64,000 nt of DNA from Atherinomorus stipes (taxonomy: Eukaryota > Chordata > Actinopteri > Atheriniformes > Atherinidae), in assembly GCA_023101725.1 (NCBI GenBank), contig JALJCO010012682.1:930001-994000 (forward strand), written 5' to 3'. The notes under the pieces were generated by a model. It ran no database searches. It was not told the origin of the DNA and saw nothing but the letters and a program-made list of their open reading frames with translations. Each line of letters begins with the position of its first letter. Positions within the stretch are counted from its first letter, which is position 1. Position numbers and translations under genes: made by a program. Shown here in pieces: positions 24,301 through 34,779 of this stretch.

Positions 24301-27300
24301 AATGAGGAACCAGCTGTGAGGGGAAGAACCAGTGTACCACCAATGAAACGAAATCGTTTTGCAAATCATACAACTTCCTACACCATCAAGAATCCAGCCG
24401 GAGAGCTTTTTACATACACACCCAGTGGAAAGGTCAGAACTGCCTCTCAATTACATTTAGATAAGAAAACATATCTTAAAACTAAAATGACTCCTACCAA
24501 ACCAGATTTTAGGATTTTGATTTGCCCAGTGAGCTCATTTAGGTTTTCTATAAATGACTGTTCCTGACAAAACAGTATATACTGCTCAAAAAAATAAAGG
24601 GAACACCTGGAGTTACATTGTGTTATTTTTTTTTTTTTTTAGCAGTATATATTACCTTAGAAATGTTAAAGATGAATTTAAACATTTTCTTTTTCTTCTT
24701 AAAAAAAAAAAAAAAAAACATGTCTCGATTTGTTCATAGCCAGTCTCAGCATTGAATGCTTTGATTTGAACACAGCTTAGAAAGTCTGCCACAAACCAGG
24801 TTTTTATACAATGATGTCTTCCTCCAGCAACTTAATGCTGCCATCTTTTTCAAAGACTTGGCAATATTTTGTGATCTTGTCTCGATTCAATTCATTCCTC
24901 TTTGGTATCCCGCTATACAAAAAAAACAAAACAAAAAAACCCATCCCAATATAGCCTAATATTTTCTCGTCAGCAACCCCATTTCCAAGGATGATCCAAA
25001 ATTCAGGGATCATTATCAAGAACTCTGTGATGTATCTTAGCAAGGACTTCTGCTGACCAACCAAGGAGAAATCACAGTTTCAAGACAGGCACGCAAAGTG
25101 CTACCTAGTCCTGCAGACATAGAGATTTATTCTCGGTCATTCTGAGGTAGAATTAGATTTATTTAGATGCAAGGATGAGGGTTTTATTTAGTGAACGGAG
25201 GAATAATCAGACATACTTGGGGGACTATGATGCTTTAAACTGTTTATTTTTTTTTCTTTTACATGCCAATAGATTACGCAATCTTAATAACATAAGAAAA
25301 GAGAGCCAAAATAACATAAAAGACCTTCTAAACATACATGGCATTTTTGGCTGAATTTGACCATCTAACAAGATTTTGAAAACACTTAAAGTTGTCAGAA
25401 GATTTTCAGTTCTCTGCAGTGGTCTAGTCCAAGTCCAAACCTGGATCCAATCCTGAAAGTTTAGAAGAAATAGAGAGCCAAAGTTTTTTTTTTTCTTTTT
25501 TTAAAAGATTTTCTAAGCAAACAAATAGTTAAAATGTGGGTATCATCAACATCTCTAACAGACACATCATCGATCATTGTAATTTCAAATAAGAAAGTCA
25601 CAGATCAAATAAAGATATGATATACATTAAATGGTGACTCGTGAGTTTTGGACAAAGCGATCCCAAAAACATGTTACTGTGTGTACTTTTTCTCTCTGCT
25701 GCTGACTTTAAAACCTTTCCAGGGTTTTTCTACCTGTGCCTTCAAGTTATAAACTGTGTTTTATGTCCCCTCATCCACAGAGGGTGTTGGTCTCAGCAGT
25801 CAAAACTTCAGCACAGCTGAGCACCAAACAGCTGGTAGAGCTGCTGTTTGCCTCCCAGGCCATTGGACATTGTAAGAGCACACCAACTCTGCAGCATGGC
25901 TTCTTAGTACAGGTAACGCCCCAGTATGACAGCGAAGCAACCTTATCATTGAGCCCTGCGAAAATACTTAAAGTAACTGTGCAGCTGTAGACTTCAACTG
26001 CAGATTTCCTGAAGCTTTTACGGAATTTCCATCAGAGTAGAAGTAAAAATAGTACAAAGAAAAATCCACTGCAGTGCTAAAACCCAGTCAAACCAGGAAG
26101 CTATTGGTTAAATAATTTATCAAATGGTGTTTTTATAAAGAGGAATAATCAGATATGCTGAATATTTTATTACATCATAATTTTTTTCATATTAAAAATC
26201 ATTGTTTTATTTACAGATTCATCCCAAATGAAGGACACATTTTTTTAAAAAAAGTTTTGTCTTTGCTTAGAAATTAAACTGATACTGACACTGCACAGCA
26301 CTTTTGCTTAATGTGAGAATATTTTGGTGAGAAAGACAATACAGGGAAACTTTTCATCATGTACAGATAATGAGGTATGCTGAGCAGAGGATCCCAACGC
26401 TGAGTGAATACTGCGTTGTATGTGATGAGCGGCACGTCTTTCAAAATGGCCCGATGCTTAAGGTACAAGCTCATCAGTTGGCAGTGTAGTGGCTGAATGA
26501 CATCTTTAAATGCAGGCATTTGCTTCATATGTTGTCGGCATTCTACTCTGTGTGTTAATAGCCGGCCGTTTGCACCAGGGAGCTGTGTGTGTTTTCCTTT
26601 CATATGCTGGGGGTCATGTCTGGAGTCACGGAAGAGGTGGCGACCGGAGCAGAGGTCAGAAACACTTTCACATATTAAGTGATTATGGAGTTGAACTCTG
26701 TTTTTCAATAATCTCTCCTCTTACAGGTGATTGACTTGCTGGTAGCCATGTGCAGAGCTGCCCTTCAGTCGTCACGCAAAAGCATCATATTTGAACCATA
26801 TCCCTGCGTTGTTGATCCCTCTAACCCCAAAACTCTGGCTTTTAGTCCGAAGGTATCAGCTGCATGTTATTGCTGGCATGATTAGTAAAGTACTATTCAG
26901 TGTTTTGTTTTTTTTTATTCATTTTGTGAAACGATTATGTTTGTTTTTTGTCACAGAGGAAGAGCTATGAAAGGCTGCAGAGAGCTTTGGACGGTGTCTT
27001 GTTGATCAGGAGGATGGCACAGGTGAGTGATTTTGAAATGAACCCCACAGAGTTGTTGCTATTTTCAAAATTCACGTTATTCTGCTGGTGAACATTTCCA
27101 GATAAGATGCACTGATCAGATTAAATTATGCCATTGTTATTTATCATATGCAGGGTCCATATTCTGAGATAAAGAAGCAGATGGACATGATAGACCCTTT
27201 AGCTCATCCCTTGCTGCAATGGTGAGAGATGCAGACTCTTAATGTTTTTGTGCACCGTACCACATTTAATTAACATCCAGAAGTATTTGGAAAAATGTCC

Positions 27301-28662
27301 AAATATGTGTTTATATGTTTCCATGCAGGATTTTAGCCAGCAACAGATCACACATTGTCAAACTTCCACTGAAGAAGGTAATGGAAAATAAAAAGATTTC
27401 TAAAAGCTGCCTTTTGGGGTCACGTTTTTGCACATATCTCAAAAAGTGTGTCTCTTGTTTTTCCACAGCAACTGAGGTTTATGCACACACCTCATCAGTT
27501 TCTGTTGATCAGCAGCCCTCCATCCAAGGAAGCTCGGTTTCAGACTGCCAGGAAACTCTATGGCAGCACTTTTGCTTTCCAGTGAGTAATGTCTGAGCTA
27601 AACTTCAATTCAGACTGTCATATAAAGCATGATCCCTGTTTCATACTTTTCATACACTTATTTTTGTCTTACAGTGGTTCCCACATTGAAAACTGGCACT
27701 CCATTTTGAGAAAAGGTCTGGTTAATGCTTCTTACACAAAATTACAGGTATTGTACATTACAGGTATACAGGTAAAATTACAGATGTTGTTCAGCTCGTC
27801 TCATTTTTTTCTCTTTGAGCCTGTAGATTTAATAACACACAAAAATCCAACTATATAATTAGCTTTTTTGCTCCTTTTTAAAGCTTCATGGTGCCGCATA
27901 TGGGAAAGGCATCTATCTGAGCCCCATATCCAGCATATCTTTTGGATATTCTGGTGAGGAACAAACTAAAATTTTTTATATATAAAAAAAACAAAACTCT
28001 ATAATCATTTTGCTATAAATGATTTTGAACATACAGTACCTCTCCCCTTTTTTCAGAGATGGGTAAAGGTCAACACCAAATGCCAAACAAAGAGGAACTC
28101 TTGGAGAGATACAACAGAAAAAATAAAGCCATGCAGGTCAGATTAGTTTTTGATTTTATTTGACCACTCTGCTTAAAAACAGCTTAACTTGTTTGTTAAA
28201 TATTATCCTGTTTGACCTCTTTGTTTTAGGAACAGTTGGGGCAAACCAGGTTTCTGCAGAGCCATAATTTAAACTGCATTGCACTCTGTGAAGGTGAATT
28301 ACTAGGGTTTTGTCACAGTCTCTATTTCATAATACCAGGTTATACCTTACAGAGATGTCTGTGTGACTTAACAGTGATAACCTCAACAAATCTTCAGAAA
28401 CATGGGAACATTTGGGTGTGCCCAGTACCTGACCACGTGTGCACACGATTCCTCTTTGTGTAAGTAAAATTTAAAAACAGCATATTTTTCCTTCTTAGTT
28501 TAATCAAACATGTCCATACTGGTATTCAGGTTTTTCTCCACAGTCTGCTGTTTTGTCTGGTGCAGGTATGAAAATGGCCAAGTGGGAGACGTGCACATCG
28601 ACACTCAGGAAGAACAAATCCAGAAGGAAATTTTACAAGTAATAGGTTCAAAGCCTTGCTGA
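21344..28662 (+). CDS. parp6: PARP6 mono-ADP-ribosyltransferase, complete in 22 exons
   Basis: PARP6 is a member of the ARTD family that transfers single ADP-ribose units from NAD+. Coding exons: 21344-21346, 21633-21710, 22669-22763, 22878-22938, 23677-23767, 23849-23915, 24053-24202, 24297-24432, 25781-25912, 26367-26462, 26562-26654, 26727-26852, 26957-27022, 27154-27221, 27329-27377, 27469-27581, 27675-27747, 27884-27953, 28057-28136, 28230-28293, 28375-28459 and 28566-28662. Phases join to give 630 residues, equal to human PARP6. The N-terminal half has YHHPQLDTDMEAV and SQYLDGP, as in PARP6/PARP8. The C-terminal catalytic domain has HGSHIENWHSILRKGLVNAS and LHGAAYGKGIYLSPISS, with the NAD-binding His and Tyr. 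Cys-rich EYCVVCDE lies before it. PARP6 is preferred over PARP8 for its length, short N-terminus and position beside PKM. The 3' splice site at 24296 has an alternative 3 bases upstream. Residues between the N-terminal and Cys-rich parts are the most diverged. Confidence 0.95.
24576..24651. repeat. 76-bp palindromic MITE in PARP6 intron
   Basis: Perfect 11-bp inverted ends, tatatactgct and agcagtatata, enclose the phrase ctcaaaaaaataaagggaac. That phrase is common at the ends of small fish DNA elements. The outer TATA could include a TA target duplication. Confidence 0.6.
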
Positions 28663-28765
28663 GAAAACCACACGAGCAGGCTGTGAATGCACACACCACT
28701 GTTACTATGTAGATTGCACAAGCTTGACCTGTAAGATCATATTTTGTAATTCTTTTTCAATTTTA

Positions 28766-28771
28766 AATAAA
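28766..28771 (+). other. parp6: PARP6 polyadenylation signal
   Basis: AATAAA lies 104 bp after the PARP6 stop codon, at a usual distance for a short 3' UTR. Confidence 0.6.
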
Positions 28772-28779
28772 TATTTATA

Positions 28780-30470
28780 TTTCATAATTACTTCACCAGA
28801 TCTGAATGTCTTTTTTTACTTGTTAATGCAGTTTTCCTTCAGCTCAAATGATTTCTCATTTGTGTAGTAGATGTGCTCCGCCACAAGATGGGGATGAAAT
28901 ACATGCAGGAGTACTCAGGATATTTTAATTAGAAATGAAGAATAAAAAAGTCAATCAAAAATCAAATGTTTGTGAATTGGAAACTAAAAGATGTTCACAT
29001 TAGATGATTCTGTCACCACACTCATAAAGTGAGTGTCAACAGGAGTCTGTGTTTTGCTTTTCTCTCTTATGTTCCAGATGTGTCACTGGAGTCAGACACA
29101 AAAATGTTTATTTGATGTCACACTGAAAAAAAAAAAAAAAAAAAGAAAAACACCCCCCAAAATAAATCTCACAACAAGAGGAAAGTGGGAGCATTAGCAG
29201 CACGTGCAGTTGTTCCGGCAAACTAGGACATTTATCCAAATGTCATTTTCACCATAAGTGACCGGCATTTTAAGGTTAGTAGAAAAAAAGCCAAGAGCCA
29301 CGTTTGTGCTCATTGTTCATGTCTGTGGATAACACGGGGTACATACCATCCTGTGAGGCAGAAATGCACCATTATAACAGTATGCTGGTTCCATATGAGC
29401 CCTGCAGCTGCCTCCTGACCTTCTCCCTTAGAGGTGCTTTGCTGAAGAAAGCCACTCTGATTTTACTTCCTTCCATCTGAATACAGAAATGTCATTTTCT
29501 TACTTTTTACAAGTTTTTTTCTGGTTTTGTGTAGATTTAGCCCCCCTCACTCCCCAAAAAGTAGCAGCTTTAAGGTGTAATTGTTAAACGTCATCCACTT
29601 AGAAGAGGCACAAGTGATGGGGCAAGCATTTTCTGGGTCAGCCCAGCAGGCGATGGACTGAAGGGAAGAGAACTGTGAAGTTGCTGTATTGCCCAAAGGA
29701 AGACATTTTTCCAGCACCATCTGGCCCTCTGATGATAGTGCAGAGGGAAGATTATGCTGAAACCAGCATCTACTGTAATACAATAATATTTCTCTGTCTC
29801 TTTATTCCAGTAAGATTGTGTAGTTTGGTTAAATATCTACAAAACCACACATTAAGAATATCAAATGGCAACAATTAAGTCCAGATCAGTTAAAACAGAG
29901 AATTGTTTCAGCTGCATGGCTGGTTGAATTTCATTAACTCATGCTCACTCATCCAAATAACTTCAAGCAACCACCCAAATGAAATAAATATCTGAGCCCT
30001 CGAGCATATTGGGGGGAAAAGCAATGTATTGTAACAGACTTTATTGAATAAGTAAAAAATGCTGCATGTGCCTTTAAGAGCACTATGTCCCACTACATGT
30101 CTTTCTCTGAGCCTCATATGTGTTTGTTGGCATCAGCTGTCCTCAGTGCTGAATAGAGCAAGGACATCTTTTCCTTCACATCAATGGGATTAGAGGAAGA
30201 AATGCCCTCCTCACTCTGCTGGCTGTCATCTCAGTGCTCAGAAGACAACATGCAACAATGGATAGAGGACAGAAAGAAGTTTGAGATAAGTGACAAGTAT
30301 GGATTACAAAGTTGATCGTTTTCATTTAGTTTCTCAGACTAAATGAAAGAAGTGTGTGACGGGTCTCAGGGGGAGATGTGTAAATAAGCCGAGGCTGCAG
30401 GCTCTGAAACGGCGACCATTATTTTCTTCTTTTCTTTTTTTTCTCTGCAATGACTTAACAAAGGGGACCC
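28780..30470. other. intergenic DNA and RPP25 leader region
   Basis: No coding exon is recognised between PARP6 and RPP25. A pyrimidine-rich tract (about 30417-30446) followed by aacaaag could be a 3' splice site a few bases before the RPP25 start codon, implying an upstream non-coding exon. An A-run lies near 29125-29145. Confidence 0.4.
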
Positions 30471-31136
30471 ATGAAGAGTTCAGATGCTGCACACAGCTCT
30501 ACAATGGAACATCAGACCACTTCATTCACTCCCTCCGCTCCATTAATTTCGTCTCCACAACCTGGCCGGAGCAAATTCAAGAGACTCAGCCGCACAGAGG
30601 ACAACAGTCCTTACCCAATCCCTGGCCTCGCAGGAGATATCCTGCACATGCGAGTCAAAGAAGGAAGCAAGATCCGTAATTTACTGCGGTTTGCAACATC
30701 TCGCATGCAGGGGGAAGGAGGGCACAGTGATGGGACATCCCTGAGACAGGTGGTCTTCACTGGCTCAGGCAGGGGAATCACCAAGACTATCACCTGTGTG
30801 GAAATCCTGAAACGTAAGATGGCAGGTCTTCATCAGGTGTCCAAACTTCACTACAAGACAGTGAATGAGGTTTGGGAGAGTCCACAGCAGGAAGCATCAG
30901 GTATAACAGTGGAGAGAACAGTCCCTGCCATCTGCATCTTGCTCTCTAAAGACCCTCTGGATCCCCGGGAGCCTGGCTATCAAGCCCCACAAACCCACAG
31001 TGTTTCCACAGAGGACGCAGAGGGACGCAGAGATATGCACAGGACAGCTGGCAGTCCCTCCTCACACCATGCAGCCAAGAGACAATGTCCAGATGCCTGG
31101 ACTGATTGTCCTCCCCGAACCTCTCCTGAAGTCTAA
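30471..31136 (+). CDS. rpp25: RPP25, RNase P/MRP subunit p25 (Alba domain)
   Basis: An uninterrupted 221-residue reading frame for the p25 subunit of nuclear RNase P and RNase MRP, which binds RNA as part of a heterodimer with Rpp20. The Alba-type core spans roughly residues 55-165. Landmarks are HMRVKEGSKIRNLLRFATSR, VVFTGSGRGITKTITCVEIL, GLHQVSKLHYKTVNEVW, and PAICILLSKDPLDPREPGYQ. The last matches the conserved C-terminal strand of the family. Flanking tails are Ser/Pro-rich and poorly conserved. The start at 30471 is the first in-frame ATG; a second Met at 30504 is possible. The paralog RPP25L has similar features, but COX5A downstream supports RPP25, as in human 15q24. The coding part is intronless. 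Confidence 0.93.
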   Translation: MKSSDAAHSSTMEHQTTSFTPSAPLISSPQPGRSKFKRLSRTEDNSPYPIPGLAGDILHMRVKEGSKIRNLLRFATSRMQGEGGHSDGTSLRQVVFTGSGRGITKTITCVEILKRKMAGLHQVSKLHYKTVNEVWESPQQEASGITVERTVPAICILLSKDPLDPREPGYQAPQTHSVSTEDAEGRRDMHRTAGSPSSHHAAKRQCPDAWTDCPPRTSPEV

Positions 31137-31678
31137 GTTATTTGAAAGAAAACAAAAAAACGTAAGTTTACTAGTATGTCTAAAGAAAGTTACACTTAGT
31201 TTTATTTTTTAGTAAAGTGGGTAGCAGTCTGCCTCAATTTGCAATTTACAACACAAAGTGATGTAAATATGGAGGAATGCAAAGAAGCATGTCAAATGAT
31301 GTTTTTAATACTTTGCATCTTTGCTGTTAAGTTCAGTTCATGTATTGTCAGCAATGATACTGAATATAATTAGTCACTGGTAGGAATATATTAGTAATAA
31401 GTTCTCTTCTGAAAAATTCATCTGTGGACAAAAAAATAATTCAAATAAACTTCACAATGATGCTGTTCTTTTTTATATATATATATAATGTTACTGAAAC
31501 AAATAAAGTGTCTTTGGAAAGAATCTCAGCTTTTGACGTTTCATGGTGCATTTGGATAAAAGGGAGAGATTTAATTTTGAATGCATATATGGGACGGGCA
31601 GTTGTGGGTTACATTAAATCTACTGTATATTAGGCTACTAGATAAAGCCTGAATACTGCGTGCTAACTTGAACAAATA
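31137..31678 (+). other. rpp25: RPP25 3' UTR
   Basis: A/T-rich non-coding DNA with AATAAA at 31444-31449 and 31502-31507, either of which could end the RPP25 transcript. No other gene is seen. Confidence 0.5.
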
Positions 31679-32635
31679 AACTGCCTGGCCCAAGTATAAA
31701 AAAAAAAGTCACCACCTGGATTTAACTTGGCAAATAGGTACAAGCCTCCTTTTGGATAATTACTGTATGGGCGATTATCTTTCAGCTAGCAACAAGTTAG
31801 TTAACCCCAATTGGTGCAATGAGTTCCTTCTCATTTCCTAAACAACCATGTCGAAAGACATATTCCATGGTCGTGGAAAATACAGTATGTTAAGTCTGTC
31901 TGAGAAGGATCAAACCAATTGCAAGCATCAAGCAAAGAAAACACATAAGGAGATTGCAGAATCTTCTAAAACTGAGAACTGTCCAACACATTATTAAAAA
32001 CTGGAAGGACAGTGGGGATCCATCGCCTTTGAGGAAGAAATGTGGCCGGAAAGGCAGATGAAGTGATGCAGCATCATGCCTAGTGCTTACTGTACCAGCC
32101 TGTGGGGGCAGTGTGATGATCTGGGGTTGCTGCAGTTTGTCAGGTCTAGGTTCAGCAACAGTATGTGCTCAAAGAATGAGGTCAGCTGACTACCTGAATA
32201 TGCTCAATGACCAGGTTATTCCATCCATGGATTTTTCTTCCCTGATGGCACGGCCATATTCCAAGATGACAATGCTAGAATTCATCACGCTCAAATTGTA
32301 AAAGACTGGTTCAAGGAGCATGAGACATCATCTTCACACATGGATTGGCCACCACAGAGTCCAGACCTGAACCCCTTTGAGAATCTTTGGGATGTGCTGG
32401 AGAAGGCTGTGTGCAGCGGTTAGAGTCTGCCATCATCAATGCAAGATCTTGGAGAAAAATGAATGCAACACTGGATGGAATAAATCTTGTAACATTGCAG
32501 AAGCTTATGGAAACAATGCCACAGAGAGTGCGTGCCGTAATCAAAGCTAAAGGTGGTCCAACGGAGTATTAGTGTATGACCTCTTTTTTTGGAGGGGGGA
32601 CGGGGGACGGGGACGGGGGGGTGGTGGCAGTGTTG
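31679..32635 (+). mobile_element. Tc1-like transposon with broken transposase
   Basis: The left end reads actgcctggcc and the right end ggcagtgttg, partial inverted repeats of a Tc1/mariner type. Between them are pieces of transposase in more than one frame. These include a helix-turn-helix region from about 31847, GGSVMIWGC (32105-32130), a DDE-region piece [15 protein letters not shown] (about 32357-32400), and a C-terminal VRAVIKAKGGPTEY ending at a TAG at 32570-32572. Frames change several times, so it is inactive. The right terminal part is replaced by a G-rich tract at 32588-32620. Confidence 0.8.
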
Positions 32636-32741
32636 TAGGCTCAGAGTGTCACATTCTAATCAGGTAAGTAATCCAAAACACCTCCATAAGTGCCCCAAGC
32701 CTTTAAAAAACTCCCTGTCTTGGCTTAGAAGAATTCACAAT

Positions 32742-33393
32742 CATGGGGAAGACTGCTGATCTGACAGTTGTGCAGAAAACCATCATTGATTCCCTGCAAA
32801 ACGTGGGAAAGACACAAAAAGTGATGATAAAGGAAGCTGGATGTTCTCATAGTGCTGTTTAAAAGAACATTAATGGATAGTTAAGTGGAAGGAAGAAGTG
32901 TGGAAGAAAACGATGTACAAGCCAAAGGGCTGACAGCAGCCTGGAGAAGATGGTCAGGAAATTGCCATTCAAAAGTGTGGAGGACTTCATATGGACCTGT
33001 GAGCGTCATTCAGTCCAGCAACGCAGCCGTCTACCAGGACATTTTGGAGCACTTAATGCTTGCTTCAGCAGACCAGTTGCATGGGGATGCAGACTTCTTC
33101 TTCCAGCAGGACTTGGCACCTGCCCACATTGCCAAAACTACAAAATCTTGGTTCAACAACCATGCTTGATTGGCCTGCAAACTCACCTGGCCTGAACCCC
33201 ATCGAAAACATGTGGGGCATTATCAAGAGAAAGCTGAATGGGAAGAGACCAAACAATAAAGAAGAACTCAAGGCTGTGATTGAAGCATGTTTTTTCTTCC
33301 ATAATAGCTGAGATATGCCACAAGCTGGTTGCATCCATGCCACGCCGGGTTAAGGCAGTCATTCAAGCAAAAGGGGCCCCAAACAAGTACTAA
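32742..33393 (+). pseudogene. second Tc1/mariner transposase pseudogene
   Basis: Begins near an ATG with GKTADLTVVQKTIIDS-like coding. It continues in shifted frames through DADFFFQQDLAPAHIAKTT (about 33085-33140), then DWPANSPGLNPIENMWGI (about 33168-33222), and ends with an AKGAPNKY-like end before TAA at 33391-33393. These are the DDE-type catalytic motifs of the Tc1/mariner superfamily. At least two frameshifts and internal stops break it. It is a different subfamily from its left neighbour. Confidence 0.8.
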
Positions 33394-33689
33394 GTACAGA
33401 TGCAAGATTTTACTTTAGGAGGCCCGACTTTTTTGTATTTAAAGTCCTTTTTAAATTGATTTCATGCAATATTCTATTATGAATTATAGAAATACATGGA
33501 CTTTTTCACAGTATTCAAACTTTTTGAGTTTTAGAATTTGAAGTTCTAATCAGCAACATTCAAACAAATAAAAGCTTGAAATATATTGATTTGCATATTA
33601 TTTGTCTATACAATATGTAAATTGCACCTTTTAAGTTGAATTATAGAAATACATGAACTTTTTCCACAATATTCTAATTGTTGGGGTAG

Positions 33690-34190
33690 TACCTGTAATT
33701 CAAAACTGTGTTTCTATTGATGTGTAATCGCTGCTCTAGAATAGCTGTTATATGTTTATTTTCTTAGAATGAATAATTTATATCTACTTGCTGGGCGGTG
33801 CACATATGGAGGCTGCCATATTTGTTCTATCATTTTTTACTACGGTGTCCTGGAATGGACAAAACAATGCATGTAAAGTGAGAACCCTCTGAACTTTAAA
33901 ACTGCTGTACCAGCTTTGTTTAATAGGAGCTAGAGACTGTTTGGGATCGGTAATGCCTTAAAAGACATTAAAAATAGTTCCCCATAGTCCAGTCATAGCT
34001 ACACCTGAGACCACTGGATCCACTCACAGATGAAAACATCTTTATGTCTGGGAGAATTTTGGCCACTAACGGCCACCATACATTCACAACAGTGCTTAGA
34101 ATATGAAGTCATTTGAAAGAAAACATCTTTTCTTGCAATACGCATCTTCACCACAAGATGTAATTCTTACATACTGTGCCTTTAAATGTA
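33690..34190. repeat. dispersed repeat, shorter copy (partner at 56.3 kb)
   Basis: From ttcaaaactgtgtttct to the end tactgtgcctttaaa. It is closely similar to the outer parts of 56276-57321 but lacks the ~494 bp insert found there. It therefore shows the unoccupied site of that nested insertion. The left terminus appears trimmed compared with the partner. Confidence 0.75.
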
Positions 34191-34640
34191 AAGCCCTTTA
34201 CATGTATATTTTTAAATTATGCTATGTAAAAAGTTTATGTTGCAAAACAAACAAATCCAGAATTTGAAATCGGTTTCATAAGTCGTTGTTGAAATCCCCC
34301 CCAAAAACAAACAAACAAACAAAAAACAGTCAACTGCAAGGAATGCTGTCTCAATAGAAAATCATCATAATTATCTAACTCTCATCCTGACTGTGAATAA
34401 AGGTGTCAGTTCAAAAACAAAAGCGAGAAAAGGTTTTAACATTATATTATGACAACAGCAGAAGCCTCTTACAGCTTTTTTCAATTTGACATATTGTAAT
34501 AGTTAACTAGTGGGCATTACAATATAAACATAAACCATGAGAACCAAGTGTCTATCTAAGAGTAATATTATGTATTTGTTTGTTTGTTTCACTTAAAAAC
34601 GTCACTTCAAGGTTCAGCGGGAAAAGAAAGTCTCTGATCA
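34191..34640. other. intergenic DNA upstream of COX5A
   Basis: A/T-rich sequence with a (caaa)n tract near 34305-34325. No exon or clear repeat boundary is seen. Confidence 0.4.
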
Positions 34641-34678
34641 AGCCTCTCTAGGCACTCCAACAGCAATGACCTGCACTT

Positions 34679-34688
34679 TGCGCATGCG
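34679..34688 (+). promoter_or_regulatory. cox5a: NRF1 site in COX5A promoter
   Basis: tgcgcatgcg matches the core of the NRF1 palindrome, 91 bp upstream of the COX5A start codon in a locally GC-rich, TATA-less stretch. NRF1 is a known activator of nuclear genes for respiratory-chain subunits, so the placement makes functional sense. Confidence 0.6.
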
Positions 34689-34779
34689 TTGCGGGATATC
34701 ACGTACGCACTGGGCTCTGTCCGTGTAGCGAGCCTCCTGACAGACCTCACCGGTTAGTGTAGCTAACTGTCTCCGCATC

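Noticed and set aside
24804..25064. Minus-strand open frame of 86 codons with a hydrophobic middle, in a PARP6 intron
   Set aside because: No family recognised, no flanking splice or promoter support. It may be a transposon fragment but I could not show it.
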